This document shows, one piece after another, positions 26,230 through 35,286 of a DNA stretch of 64,000 bases. A program made the translations under genes and the position numbers. This stretch comes from Stutzerimonas stutzeri (lineage in GTDB: Bacteria; Pseudomonadota; Gammaproteobacteria; Pseudomonadales; Pseudomonadaceae), in contig DGLA01000016.1 in NCBI GenBank assembly GCA_002387205.1, positions 186,001 through 250,000 of the forward strand, given 5' to 3'. Positions within the stretch are counted from its first letter, which is position 1, and each line of letters opens with the position of its first letter. The notes under the pieces were generated by a model. The model did not search any database, was not told where the DNA came from, and saw nothing but the letters and a program-made list of their open reading frames with translations.

Positions 26230-26646
26230 TCAGCTTTCGCCTGCCATCTTTCGCTCGTACTGATAGGCCCATCGCGTGTAGAGCAGGGCGCTGGTGAACA
26301 GCGCCAGGCTGATCAGTGCCTCAAGCCAGCCATACAGCATCCGCGCCGGATCGATGGCGGCCAGTACGCCCTGAATGAAGTACAGGTTGACGATAAAGCA
26401 GGTCCAGGCGTGAGCGCGCGGACTTCCGGACAGCATGCCGGGCGCGACCAGCACCAATGGAATCAGCTGGATGCTGATGACCACCCAGGTCCGTGCGCCA
26501 TGCAGGTCGGCAAATACCAGATTCCATGTCGTCAGGAGCACGGCAAGGCCGATAAAGCTGGCCAGGCTGACTGCACGGCTGAGCTTGACGCGCGGGGTCA
26601 GCCATTCGATTGAGGGCAGGGGTTTCGGCTTTCTAGCCACGGTCAT
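26230..26646 (-). CDS. DUF2069 membrane protein
   Basis: A 138-aa membrane protein with four hydrophobic helices, matching DUF2069 (small inner-membrane proteins found beside wrbA in pseudomonads). ATG 26646 overlaps the wrbA stop by 14 bases; a GTG at 26640 is an alternative start. Function unknown; linked with wrbA and arsC in one transcript. Confidence 0.78.
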   Translation of the reverse strand: MTVARKPKPLPSIEWLTPRVKLSRAVSLASFIGLAVLLTTWNLVFADLHGARTWVVISIQLIPLVLVAPGMLSGSPRAHAWTCFIVNLYFIQGVLAAIDPARMLYGWLEALISLALFTSALLYTRWAYQYERKMAGES

Positions 26647-27238
26647 TCTCCAGACGCTTGGCGGTCTGCGCGAGGCGTTGGCCCAGTGCGCGACAAAGGG
26701 CGATTTCATGCTCATCCAGCTGGCGCTTGCCGTCCGTGCCGGCATGGTGGCTCGGTCCGTAAGGCGTGCCTCCGCCCCGGGTTTCGAGCAGTGCGTTCTC
26801 GCTATAGGGCAGCCCCAACACCAGCATCCCATGGTGCATCAGCGGGATGAGCATCGACAGCAGGGTGCTTTCCTGGCCTCCGTGGAGGCTTGAAGTCGAA
26901 GTGAATACACCAGCCGGCTTGCCCACCAGCTCTCCGGTGAGCCACAGCGTGCTGGTGCCGTCGAGAAAGTACTTCAACGGGGCAGCCATATTGCCGAAGC
27001 GGGTTGGGCTGCCAAGCGCCAGGCCTGAACAGCGCTTGAGGTCGTCGAGAGTTGCGTAGATTGCGCCTTCCACGGGGATTTGAGGCGCCACGGCTTCGCA
27101 TTCAGCGGAGACAGCCGGAACCGTACGTAGCCTGGCCTCCAGTCCGCCCTGCTCGACGCCGCGAGCGATGTGCCGAGCCATCTCAGCAGTTGCCCCGTGA
27201 CGGCTGTAATACAGAACCAGGATGTAAGGTTCGCTCAT
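26633..27238 (-). CDS. wrbA: NAD(P)H:quinone oxidoreductase (WrbA type)
   Basis: A flavodoxin-fold FMN enzyme that reduces quinones by two electrons. The 201-aa protein has the FMN phosphate loop YYSRHGATAEMA (in place of the usual SxxGxT pattern), the GSPTRFGNMA loop and the TSTSSLHGGQE loop, all typical of WrbA. It overlaps arsC by 4 bases and DUF2069 by 14, so the three are a compact operon. Confidence 0.88.
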   Translation of the reverse strand: MSEPYILVLYYSRHGATAEMARHIARGVEQGGLEARLRTVPAVSAECEAVAPQIPVEGAIYATLDDLKRCSGLALGSPTRFGNMAAPLKYFLDGTSTLWLTGELVGKPAGVFTSTSSLHGGQESTLLSMLIPLMHHGMLVLGLPYSENALLETRGGGTPYGPSHHAGTDGKRQLDEHEIALCRALGQRLAQTAKRLENDRG

Positions 27239-27588
27239 GGCAGCAGCTCCAGCACCTTTTCCGGCGGACGGCCAATCACCGCTGCGTTGCCCACCACCAG
27301 GATGGGCCGTTCGATCAGGCGGGGGTGAGCGACCATCGCCTCGATGAGCTGGGCATCGCTCAGCGACGGGTCAGCGAGCCCAAGCGCCTTGAATTCGTCC
27401 TCACCGCTGCGCAACAGCTGCCGGGCAGATATGCCCAAACGGTGGAGCAGTTGCTTGAGTTCGAAGGCTGAAAGTGGTGTTTCCAGATAGCGGACGACCC
27501 TTGGGGTAAGGCCGCGTTGTTCGATTAGCTCCAGCGCGCTCCTTGATTTCGAGCAGCGTGGATTGTGGTAGAGGACGAGTTCGGTCAT
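27235..27588 (-). CDS. arsC: Glutaredoxin-type arsenate reductase
   Basis: A 117-aa ArsC with the catalytic HNPRCSKSR loop (Cys 12), the DYKS-like segment replaced by VVRYLETPL, and the RPILVVG strand with the Arg that binds arsenate. Start at ATG 27588; the upstream start at 27633 adds unrelated residues. Such stand-alone ArsC proteins in pseudomonads may reduce arsenate or serve another thiol role; no arsR, arsB or arsH is nearby, so resistance is not certain. Confidence 0.85.
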   Translation of the reverse strand: MTELVLYHNPRCSKSRSALELIEQRGLTPRVVRYLETPLSAFELKQLLHRLGISARQLLRSGEDEFKALGLADPSLSDAQLIEAMVAHPRLIERPILVVGNAAVIGRPPEKVLELLP

Positions 27589-27735
27589 TTGTGGTTGCTT
27601 CGCGCCAGTGTAGTTGGCCATTCTAACCTTCATTGCGGCACTGCCTGAAACGCTGGTCCCAAGCGGAGGTCAGCAAAAGGGGTAATCATTCGCTTCCAGC
27701 TGGCCTGTCATCGGCCGTGACTCGCCAACGAGGAG

Positions 27736-28962
27736 ATGGATTTGCAGCAACGGATCAACGACCTGATGGAATTCTGCCGTTTCCTTGTGCAGCGATTTTT
27801 GGCCGATCGCGGCCCGCACAGTGCCGCGGCGCTGACCTACACCACCCTGTTCGCGGTCGTTCCGATGATGACCGTGACCTTTGCCATGCTGTCGGCCATT
27901 CCAGCCTTTCAGGGCGTAGGCGAGCAGATCCAGATGTACATCTTCAGCAATTTCATTCCTTCGACCGGGGCCACCATCCAGGAATACCTGATCGCATTTA
28001 CCGACCAGGCGCGACAATTGACCTGGTTCGGTGTTGGCTTCCTGATGGCCACGGCCCTGATGATGCTGCTGACTATCGAAAAGGCGTTCAACGTGATCTG
28101 GCGGGTGAGGCAGCCGCGGCGGGGCATGTCGAGCTTCCTGCTCTACTGGGCCATCCTCAGTTTGGGGCCGTTGCTGCTGGGTGCGGGTTTCGCCATGAGT
28201 ACCTACATTACCTCGCTGTCGTTGATATCGGGACCCCACGCATTGATCGGTGCGCGCACGATTCTGAAGGTAATGCCCCTGGTGTTCAGCGTCGCCGCCT
28301 TCACCCTCATCTATGCGGCAGTACCCAATACACGAGTACCGCTCAAGCATGCGCTGGCCGGTGGGCTGTTCACGGCGGTGCTGTTCGAGGCAGCCAAGCA
28401 GCTGTTTGGTCTCTATGTCAGCTATTTTCCCAGCTATCAGCTGATCTACGGTGCGTTTGCCGCGGTGCCTTTGTTCCTGCTCTGGGTCTACCTCTCCTGG
28501 ATGATCGTGCTGTTTGGTGCCGAGCTGGTATGCGGCTTGTCATCGTCGGTGCAGTGGCGACAGAGATCAGTGCCGCGCCTGCTCGTCATGTTGGGGTTGC
28601 TCCGGGTGCTGTATGACAGCCAGCGGGCGGGCCGGGAGGTTCGCCTGCGCGACGCACATCGTCAGGGCTGGCGCCTGCCTGAGGATGAATGGGACGAAAT
28701 CCTGGAGTTTTTCGAGCGGGAAAAACTCGTCTGCCGAACCGGTTCGTCGGGTTGGGTGCTGTGTCGAGACCTTGGACACTACAGCTTCGATCGCTTGCTT
28801 CGCAGCAGCCCATGGCCGCTTTCCGGCCTGCAGCAACTGCCGGAGCATCTGGACGAGCCCTGGTACCCGACGCTGCGTCAGTCCCTGGAGTTGCTACAGC
28901 AGGAACAGGCCAATCTGTTTGGCGGAAGCGTTGCCGACTGGCTGCAGGCCAAACGGGTATAA
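27736..28962 (+). CDS. YihY family inner-membrane protein
   Basis: A 408-aa protein of the YihY/BrkB family. The first 270 residues hold six helices with the family's AAALTYTTLFAVVPMM and GLYVSYFPSYQLIYGAFA segments. The last 130 residues are a soluble winged-helix-like part seen in the long gammaproteobacterial form. It was once called ribonuclease BN by mistake; the real function is unknown, with envelope roles suggested. Confidence 0.88.
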   Translation: MDLQQRINDLMEFCRFLVQRFLADRGPHSAAALTYTTLFAVVPMMTVTFAMLSAIPAFQGVGEQIQMYIFSNFIPSTGATIQEYLIAFTDQARQLTWFGVGFLMATALMMLLTIEKAFNVIWRVRQPRRGMSSFLLYWAILSLGPLLLGAGFAMSTYITSLSLISGPHALIGARTILKVMPLVFSVAAFTLIYAAVPNTRVPLKHALAGGLFTAVLFEAAKQLFGLYVSYFPSYQLIYGAFAAVPLFLLWVYLSWMIVLFGAELVCGLSSSVQWRQRSVPRLLVMLGLLRVLYDSQRAGREVRLRDAHRQGWRLPEDEWDEILEFFEREKLVCRTGSSGWVLCRDLGHYSFDRLLRSSPWPLSGLQQLPEHLDEPWYPTLRQSLELLQQEQANLFGGSVADWLQAKRV

Positions 28963-28992
28963 GCTGACTTCGTCTTCACAAGGTAAATACGC

Positions 28993-29457
28993 ATGATCAA
29001 TCGCTTGAATGGCCTGCTGGCGGGCGTGTTTGCCTGTCTCGTACTGGCGGGCTGCAACGAAAGCTGGGGTCCGGACCAACACGGAGCGGAGGTAACGCCA
29101 AGCCAGCTCGATAAGCAATGGCTGCTGATCAATTACTGGGCTGAATGGTGTGGGCCGTGCCGTACCGAAATCCCTGAACTGAACACTCTGGACGCTTCTC
29201 GAGACGATGTGACCGTGCTCGGAGTCAATTTCGATGGTCTGCAGGGTGACGAATTGCGGGATGTCGCCAAGACGCTTGGGATCGATTTCAGGGTGTTGAG
29301 CCTGGACCCTGCCGAGCGGCTCGACCTGCCACGTAGCGCGGTGCTGCCGGTCACCTACATCGTCGATTCTGAAGGAGAAGTGCGGCAAAGCCTTGTAGGC
29401 GAACAGACCGCCGAAGGTCTGGCCATGCATCTGGCACGATTGCAAGAGGGCCCGTAA
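28993..29457 (+). CDS. TlpA-like thioredoxin lipoprotein
   Basis: A 154-aa lipoprotein with lipobox LAGC (Cys 21) and a TlpA/ResA-like thioredoxin domain. The redox site is WAEWCGPC (Cys 53, Cys 56) and the cis-Pro segment is VLPVTYIVD. It probably reduces or isomerises disulfides at the envelope. It follows the yihY-like gene by 30 bases and may share its transcript. Confidence 0.86.
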   Translation: MINRLNGLLAGVFACLVLAGCNESWGPDQHGAEVTPSQLDKQWLLINYWAEWCGPCRTEIPELNTLDASRDDVTVLGVNFDGLQGDELRDVAKTLGIDFRVLSLDPAERLDLPRSAVLPVTYIVDSEGEVRQSLVGEQTAEGLAMHLARLQEGP

Positions 29458-29481
29458 GGCGCTTCGGCGGTACCATTCCTG

Positions 29482-30057
29482 TTACGGCTTTACGTACCAG
29501 AAGTCCTGCCAGAAGCCGATGACCTTGGCCGGGTATTGGGGTTTGCCAAGGCTGCCGTTATAGCGCGCCAATGCCCGGTTGATATCACCATTCTCCTTCT
29601 TCAGGTAATAGCTGAGGATGGTGCAGCCGTAGCGAAGATTGGTCGCGTTATCGGTGAGGTTGTCCTGCGGGCGCCCCAGTTCGGCCTTCCAGAAGGGCAT
29701 GATCTGCATCATGCCCTGCGCACCTACGCTGGAAATGGCGAAACGATCGAAATGACTTTCGGCATGGATAAGCGCCAGTACCAGATCCGGTTTCAATCCT
29801 GCCTTGCTGGCTTCTTGATGCACCAGTCGAAGCAAGGTCAAGCGTTCCTGCGCATCCGGTACGTATCGCTTGAGTCGTGTCGACATATCCAGCAGCCAGA
29901 CCTCGGCATCGAATCGGTCGGCGAAGCTCTCTGCCTCCGCGACGGTCCGCTGCATAAGGTCACGCAGTTCGGGTTCTGGTGCCTGGCGAAGGCTGGCGAA
30001 CGCCGGCCAGGCGATGCTCATCACCGTCAGTAGCAGAAGTCCGCGCAGCAGCTGCAT
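29482..30057 (-). CDS. Lytic transglycosylase, SLT domain
   Basis: A 191-aa exported peptidoglycan lyase. A signal peptide (hydrophobic core, cleavage near AFAS) precedes an SLT domain with catalytic Glu 100 in ALIHAESHFD, the GAQGMMQIMP motif and the NGSLGKPQYP region. These enzymes cut glycan strands to 1,6-anhydro ends. It follows a lipoprotein gene by 5 bases on the same strand. Confidence 0.87.
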   Translation of the reverse strand: MQLLRGLLLLTVMSIAWPAFASLRQAPEPELRDLMQRTVAEAESFADRFDAEVWLLDMSTRLKRYVPDAQERLTLLRLVHQEASKAGLKPDLVLALIHAESHFDRFAISSVGAQGMMQIMPFWKAELGRPQDNLTDNATNLRYGCTILSYYLKKENGDINRALARYNGSLGKPQYPAKVIGFWQDFWYVKP

Positions 30058-30062
30058 GGATC

Positions 30063-31010
30063 TCAGTCGTCACTGCCTGAATCGCTCGCCTGGCGACCGG
30101 CGTCCTGCATGAGGCTGCGCAGGAATTCCTGCTGCAGATCGGGATCATGGCGCGTCAGCTCGATCAGGCTCTGCTCGAGTTCGCTGGCTTCTTCTTCGAG
30201 GCCGAGCTCGGACAGCCGCTTGACGCGGTGCACCCATTGGCTGACATCGTCACCTTCCAGGTCGTCGAAAATAAGGTCATGCGCCTCAAGCAGTTTGCCC
30301 CGCAGGCTTCGGCTGACCAGGAGCATGGCGGACGCGGCTGTGGTGTCCTGTGGGTCTTCGACCTCCAGCTCAAGCCTGCCCACCTGACTGATGTCCTGGT
30401 CGGCGAAAGGTCCATCGAGCAGGTTCAGCCGCAGGATGCCGTTGCGGTCGGTGACCAGCTCGTGGATCTCGGGGCCAGCGGTGATTCGTACCGGTCTTTC
30501 GGCCCAGGGCAAGCTTGAGTACTCAAGCCGGGCGTCGCGGCGTTGTTCATCAAGGCTTGCAAGGTTCTGCTGCGAGCGGCCGTTGGATTCCACATTGATG
30601 AAGGGGTTGAGTCCGGCAAATCCGTAGCTGATCCAGTCGCGAGTCGCGCTTTCCGGCACGTTGCCAAGCATCACCACGTTGAGCAGATTGGCGCCGACGC
30701 CTCCAGCTACAGCAAACGCCCCCAGAGGAATTTCATAGAGTTCGCGCCAGGCCTGGTAGGGCGTATAGCGGTCATAGCGGCGGGTCACTTCGAAGTCGGT
30801 GACCTCGAAGGTTTTCTGATCAAGCACGCGGATGCGCCGCTGAGGGAGCTCAAGCAGCGGTTCGCCCACTTCGATACGCAGGCTGTGGTCAAGCAGCTTG
30901 CGCTCGGTACGAGCTTCGTGTTCGCTGCGTTGCGGTAGCTGATTGGCGCAGCCACTGACCAAGAGCGCCACGCAAAGCGTGGCGCAGGCTGAAGCACTTC
31001 GGTTGAGCAT
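30063..31010 (-). CDS. Hypothetical lipoprotein
   Basis: A 315-aa lipoprotein with the lipobox VSGC (Cys 21). The rest lacks a family I recognise: a beta-rich middle, a hydrophobic stretch (IPLGAFAVAGGVGANLLNVV) that could touch the membrane, and a highly acidic C-terminal helix region. It lies between proS and the transglycosylase, 8 bases from the proS stop, so is likely co-transcribed with both. Confidence 0.72.
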   Translation of the reverse strand: MLNRSASACATLCVALLVSGCANQLPQRSEHEARTERKLLDHSLRIEVGEPLLELPQRRIRVLDQKTFEVTDFEVTRRYDRYTPYQAWRELYEIPLGAFAVAGGVGANLLNVVMLGNVPESATRDWISYGFAGLNPFINVESNGRSQQNLASLDEQRRDARLEYSSLPWAERPVRITAGPEIHELVTDRNGILRLNLLDGPFADQDISQVGRLELEVEDPQDTTAASAMLLVSRSLRGKLLEAHDLIFDDLEGDDVSQWVHRVKRLSELGLEEEASELEQSLIELTRHDPDLQQEFLRSLMQDAGRQASDSGSDD

Positions 31011-31018
31011 GTTTTCCG

Positions 31019-32734
31019 TCAGCGACTGGCGCGTGATGTTATGAACTCGAGGATATCTGCAGCGGGAACTGCCTGGCTCTGGGCATCGCGACGATGCTTG
31101 TATTCCAGCGTGCCTTCGGCAAGCCCGCGATCGCCGATGACGATTCGATGAGGAATGCCGACCAGCTCCATGTCAGCGAATTTGACGCCAGGACTGGTCT
31201 TTTTGTCACGGTCATCGAGCAGAACGTCGTAGCCCGCTGCTGTGAGCTGTTCGTAAAGGCTATCCGTGGCAGCGCGGACGGCTTCGTTCTCGTATTTCAT
31301 GGGCACCAGTGCAATCTGGAAAGGCGCAAGCGCGTCTGGCCAGAGAATGCCCCGGTCGTCGTAATTCTGCTCGATCGCCGCGGCAACGACACGTGATACA
31401 CCAATGCCATAGCAGCCCATGGTGAGTACGACAGGCTTGCCGTTTTCACCCATCACGCTGCAATTCATTGCCTCGCTGTATTTGGTGCCCAGCTGGAAAA
31501 TGTGACCCACTTCGATGCCGCGCTTGATGACTAGCGTGCCGACTCCGTCCGGGCTTGGATCGCCAGCTACGACGTTCCGCAGATCGGCTACTTCAGGCAG
31601 CGGCAGGTCGCGCTCCCAATTGACGCCAAAATAATGCTTGTCTTCCTGATTCGCTCCCGCCGCGAAGTCGCTCATCAATGCGACCGAGCGGTCAACGACG
31701 CAACCGATAGGCAGGTTCATCGGGCCCAGCGAGCCAGGGCCGGCACCCATCGTAGCGCGGATCTCTGCTTCAGACGCGAATAACAGTGGACTCTGGACCT
31801 GCGGCAGGTTCGCCGCCTTGATCTCGTTCAGTTCATGGTCCCCGCGTACCACCAACGCAACCAGTTGCCCTTTCTCGGCACCATGGACAACCAGTGTCTT
31901 GATGGTTTTCTCGATGGGTAACTGGAACTGCTCGACCAGCGCAGCGATTGTCTTGCAGTTGGGTGTATCGACCAGGCGCAATTCTTCAGTCGCCACAGCC
32001 CGCTCGGTTTCGCGCGGAATGGCCTCGGCTTTCTCGATATTCGCTGCGTAATCGGAGGTGTCACTGAAGGCGATGTCGTCCTCGCCGGATTCGGCAAGTA
32101 CATGGAATTCATGGGAGCCGGTGCCGCCAATCGACCCGGTATCGGCCTGCACCGGACGGAAGTTCAGTCCCAGGCGGGTGAAGATGTTGCAGTATGCCTG
32201 GTGCATGCGATCGTAGGTCTGCTGCAGTGACTGCTGATCAGCATGGAAAGAGTAGGCGTCCTTCATGAGAAATTCTCGGCCACGCATCAGGCCGAAGCGC
32301 GGGCGGATTTCATCACGGAACTTGGTCTGGATCTGGTAGAAATTGATCGGCAGCTGCTTGTAGCTGTTCAGCTCGTTGCGCGCCAGATCGGTGATGACTT
32401 CTTCGTGCGTCGGGCCTACGCAGAATTCACGGTCATGGCGATCCTTCACGCGCAGCAGTTCGGGGCCGTATTGCACCCAGCGCCCCGATTCCTGCCAGAG
32501 CTCGGCAGGCTGAATTGCCGGCATCAACACTTCCAGCGCTCCGGCCTTGTTCATTTCTTCACGTACAATCGCCTCAGCCTTGCGCAGTGCGCGCAGACCC
32601 ATTGGCATCCAGGTGTAGAGCCCTGAAGCCAACTTGCGAATCATCCCGGCACGCAGCATCAGCTGGTGGCTGATTACCACGGCATCGGAAGGCGTTTCTT
32701 TGAGGGTCGAGAGCAGGAACTGACTGGTGCGCAT
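31019..32734 (-). CDS. proS: Proline-tRNA ligase
   Basis: ProRS charges tRNA-Pro. The 571-aa protein is the bacterial long form: class II motif 1 and 2 near the N-terminus (FYQIQTKFRDEIRPR, MKDAYSF), a YbaK-like editing insertion around residues 225-385 (VVRGDHELNEIKA), motif 3 with GCYGIGVSR, then an anticodon-binding domain. The editing domain clears Ala-tRNA-Pro. The start at 32734 gives MRTSQFLLSTLKETP, the usual opening. Confidence 0.96.
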   Translation of the reverse strand: MRTSQFLLSTLKETPSDAVVISHQLMLRAGMIRKLASGLYTWMPMGLRALRKAEAIVREEMNKAGALEVLMPAIQPAELWQESGRWVQYGPELLRVKDRHDREFCVGPTHEEVITDLARNELNSYKQLPINFYQIQTKFRDEIRPRFGLMRGREFLMKDAYSFHADQQSLQQTYDRMHQAYCNIFTRLGLNFRPVQADTGSIGGTGSHEFHVLAESGEDDIAFSDTSDYAANIEKAEAIPRETERAVATEELRLVDTPNCKTIAALVEQFQLPIEKTIKTLVVHGAEKGQLVALVVRGDHELNEIKAANLPQVQSPLLFASEAEIRATMGAGPGSLGPMNLPIGCVVDRSVALMSDFAAGANQEDKHYFGVNWERDLPLPEVADLRNVVAGDPSPDGVGTLVIKRGIEVGHIFQLGTKYSEAMNCSVMGENGKPVVLTMGCYGIGVSRVVAAAIEQNYDDRGILWPDALAPFQIALVPMKYENEAVRAATDSLYEQLTAAGYDVLLDDRDKKTSPGVKFADMELVGIPHRIVIGDRGLAEGTLEYKHRRDAQSQAVPAADILEFITSRASR

Positions 32735-32835
32735 GTGGCCGTTGTGTCCTTGCAGAGCGGAGAATTTGGCTCGGCATTGTACGGTGGCGGCACGATGGCG
32801 TACAGAATCGATCGGCTGGTTGTCAGCTACAACGA

Positions 32836-32861
32836 ATAAGCCCGGCGTGGGCCGGGCTTAT
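32836..32861. terminator. Terminator between oprD-type gene and proS
   Basis: A perfect 11-bp stem (ATAAGCCCGGC with GCCGGGCTTAT) and a GTGG loop lies 34 bases after the porin stop and 102 bases before the proS start. The AT pairs at the stem foot on both sides suit a terminator working in either direction. Confidence 0.65.
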
Positions 32862-32894
32862 CGTGTTGCTCGAGCTACAGCTGATGAGCCTGGG

Positions 32895-34151
32895 TTACAG
32901 GATGCTCAGCGGGTACTCGACGATCAGGCGGGTATCGCTCAGGTCATTATCCAGACCGTTGGTGGCGTTATAGAACGCCTGGCGAACGCGCAGGGACAGA
33001 TCCTTGGCGGGACCTTCCTGGAACACGTACTTGGCTTCCATATCCCATTCGCGTTCTTCCGCGTCCGAGTTGCCGGCGCCCATGTTGATGTTGCTGCCAT
33101 CCACATAGCGGGTCATGAAGCTCAGGCCCGAAACGCCGTAGGCGGCCATGCCGAGGTCATAGCGGACCTGCCAGGATTGCTCGTCTTCGTAATAGAAGTC
33201 GGAGTACTGGACCGAGTTGCTCAGCCAAACAGTGCCGCCACCGTCTATGCCGTAGAGATAGCCATTGGTGTCGTAGCCGCCATGCGACTTCTGATACGCG
33301 ACAGTGAACTTATGAGCGCCAACGCCGTAGGAGGCGGCCAGGCTCCAGATTGTGTTGTCTTCGTCGCTGCCGGTGTTCGTGAATTCTGACTCGTAGTCGG
33401 TCTGGTAGATATTGAAGTCAAAAGCCAGCGACTGGTCTGCGTCGAGCGCCATGTTGTAATTAACGTTGCCGTATATCTTCTCGAAGGCGTCCTTTACATC
33501 CGAGTAGTACAGCGAGGTGCTCAGGCTGTCGCTGAGCGCATAGGTGCCGCCGACGAGGTTGATCTCTTTAAGGCCAACGGAGTCATGGTCGCTTTCGGAT
33601 TTAGCACTCAGTGCAGTAAAGCGACCGACGTTCAATTCAAGCCCATCAATCTCGCTGCTGGTGATGAGGCCGCCGCGTGCGGTTTCCGGCAGCAAGCGAG
33701 CATCATCTGTGGAAAATACAGGCAGTGCAACGAACTGGGTACCGTATTTCAGTACGGTGTCAGATACGCGAAACTTGACTGCAGCGCCGGCCTGAGAATA
33801 GTCGTCTTGTGGGCGGCCTTCGCTGTCGCGAGGAAATATATCTGGCCAAGCGCGGTCAGTACCGCTGTCAAGCTTAACGCCTAGCAAGCCAATCGCATCG
33901 ACACCGACGCCAACGGTGCCTTGAGTAAATCCGGATTCGAAAGTACCGATGAAGCCGTGGCCCCAAGCTTCGCGATAGCTTTGAGACGCGTCTCCGCGGA
34001 AATCGCGGTTCATATACAGGTTGCGGTTCAGAATGGTCAGGCTGCTGCCTTCGACAAAGCCTTCGGACTCGGACTGGCTGGAAGCCAGGGCCATTTGCGA
34101 CGTGCCGGCCGCAACGGCCATGGCGATAACGCTCCACTTCATCACTTTCAT
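32895..34151 (-). CDS. oprD: OprD-family outer membrane porin
   Basis: A 418-aa substrate-specific porin of the OprD (Occ) family. A signal peptide (MKVMKWSVIAMAVAAG, cleavage after ALA) is followed by the family opening GFVEGSSLTILNRNLYMNRDFR, the SYREAWGHGF turn and, at the end, a beta-strand finishing YPLSIL. ATG 34151 has an AAAGGAG box upstream. OprD proteins take up basic amino acids or small carboxylates and admit carbapenems in P. aeruginosa. Its place beside proS matches the true oprD locus, which supports the basic amino acid class, but substrate is inferred. Confidence 0.85.
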   Translation of the reverse strand: MKVMKWSVIAMAVAAGTSQMALASSQSESEGFVEGSSLTILNRNLYMNRDFRGDASQSYREAWGHGFIGTFESGFTQGTVGVGVDAIGLLGVKLDSGTDRAWPDIFPRDSEGRPQDDYSQAGAAVKFRVSDTVLKYGTQFVALPVFSTDDARLLPETARGGLITSSEIDGLELNVGRFTALSAKSESDHDSVGLKEINLVGGTYALSDSLSTSLYYSDVKDAFEKIYGNVNYNMALDADQSLAFDFNIYQTDYESEFTNTGSDEDNTIWSLAASYGVGAHKFTVAYQKSHGGYDTNGYLYGIDGGGTVWLSNSVQYSDFYYEDEQSWQVRYDLGMAAYGVSGLSFMTRYVDGSNINMGAGNSDAEEREWDMEAKYVFQEGPAKDLSLRVRQAFYNATNGLDNDLSDTRLIVEYPLSIL

Positions 34152-34599
34152 TCGTGATTGCTCCTTTGGTTTCAACTTGGTGCTTGCTTTCCCGCGTGCG
34201 CCGGAAAGAGGCATCTTTATTTATCGGTATACAAGCTCAAATCAATCCATGTTTGCTTAGCCAGTCTTGGCCTGCAGCAAGCCTTGGAAGTATCTCCGAG
34301 CATTACTGTTTAGCTGGGTAAACTAGCGAGGGCAAGCTTAACTCAGCTATTTCGGATTTTCTCCCCCCTATTTTGGGCGCTGTCAGCTTTAAGCAATAAG
34401 CATGCACAAAGTCGCAAAGCCGTTCCGATAGGGCGGGCGTGGAAGGTTTGCGTCACTATGCCGCGTGGAGGTTGCGCGAGGTGTCAGCGGTCGATGCACT
34501 CGGTTGGTGCGACGGGGTCTGGTTGTGCATCAACTAAGGTTGCAATTCTGGCTGGTAGAATCCCTTGGCTATCTCGACACCTTTTACTGGAGTGCAGGT
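34152..34599. other. Gene-free 448-bp region upstream of the porin and HIT genes
   Basis: Divergent intergenic region. The left third is AT-rich and should carry the porin promoter and leader. The right third reads as degenerate GC-rich sequence before the HIT gene; an open frame extends through it but has no ribosome site or protein-like content. I see no repeat, tRNA or clear operator. Confidence 0.5.
34218..34245 (-). promoter_or_regulatory. Candidate promoter of the porin gene
   Basis: On the minus strand TTGATT (34245-34240) and TAAATA (34223-34218) are 16 bp apart, 67 bases from the start codon. It is the best sigma-70-like pair in the gap but rests on hexamer match alone. Confidence 0.35.
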
Positions 34600-35022
34600 A
34601 TGTTCGTTCTCGATGCGCGACTGGCGCAAGACACCCTCGTCATTGGCGATTACCCCTTGTGTCGTTTGCTGCTGATGAACGATGCAACCTATCCCTGGTT
34701 CATACTGGTGCCTCGCCGTGAGGTGGTCAGCGAGTTGTTTCAGCTCGATGCGGCGGACCAGCAGAGACTCTGGGTAGAGGCTGCCAAACTGGCGGAGACG
34801 CTCAAGGACACCTTTGCGGCAGACAAGATGAACATTGCCGCGCTTGGCAATGTTGTCAGCCAGCTTCATGTCCATGTCATCGCGCGTCGTAAGGATGATC
34901 CTGCTTGGCCTGCTCCCGTCTGGGGTTATCAGCCTGCCACGTCATATAGTGACGACCAGGTCGCGGCCATCCGTTCGAAGCTCGAACTGGTGCTGACCGA
35001 CGACTTCAGTTTTGTGGGGTAG
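34600..35022 (+). CDS. HIT-domain protein
   Basis: A 140-aa histidine-triad-like protein. The signature region reads QLHVHVIARR, so the first triad His is Gln while the last two remain; this variant is common in the bacterial HIT subgroup with diadenosine-tetraphosphate-hydrolase annotation, whose substrate is uncertain. ATG 34600 has a GGAG box upstream. It is followed 4 bases later by slyX. Confidence 0.82.
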   Translation: MFVLDARLAQDTLVIGDYPLCRLLLMNDATYPWFILVPRREVVSELFQLDAADQQRLWVEAAKLAETLKDTFAADKMNIAALGNVVSQLHVHVIARRKDDPAWPAPVWGYQPATSYSDDQVAAIRSKLELVLTDDFSFVG

Positions 35023-35026
35023 CGCA

Positions 35027-35236
35027 ATGGATATGGAAAGACGCATCACCGACCTCGAAACCCGTCTGGCTTTCCAGGACGATACGATACAGGCGCTGAA
35101 CGACGTGCTTGTTGCCCAGCAGCGCGTCGTTGATCAACTGCGGGCGCAGCTTGGTGCGCTTGCCAGGCGGCAGGAGGAAATGCAGGGCCGGATCGGTGCG
35201 TCCGAGGAAGATGAAGCGCCCCCGCCGCACTACTGA
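35027..35236 (+). CDS. slyX: SlyX family protein
   Basis: A 69-aa coiled-coil protein of the SlyX family: MERRITDLETRLAFQDDTIQ, then heptads to a C-terminal PPPHY, the usual ending. Function unknown. Start at ATG 35027; an internal ATG at 35033 is also possible. Transcribed with the HIT gene. Confidence 0.88.
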   Translation: MDMERRITDLETRLAFQDDTIQALNDVLVAQQRVVDQLRAQLGALARRQEEMQGRIGASEEDEAPPPHY

Positions 35237-35286
35237 CGACAGCGGGGTTTTCCCTCGGCTGGTGCGGCTCTGTTGCACCGGTCTGC

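Noticed and set aside
27736..28962. Ribonuclease BN
   Set aside because: Old misannotation of YihY proteins; this is a multi-helix membrane protein without a nuclease fold.
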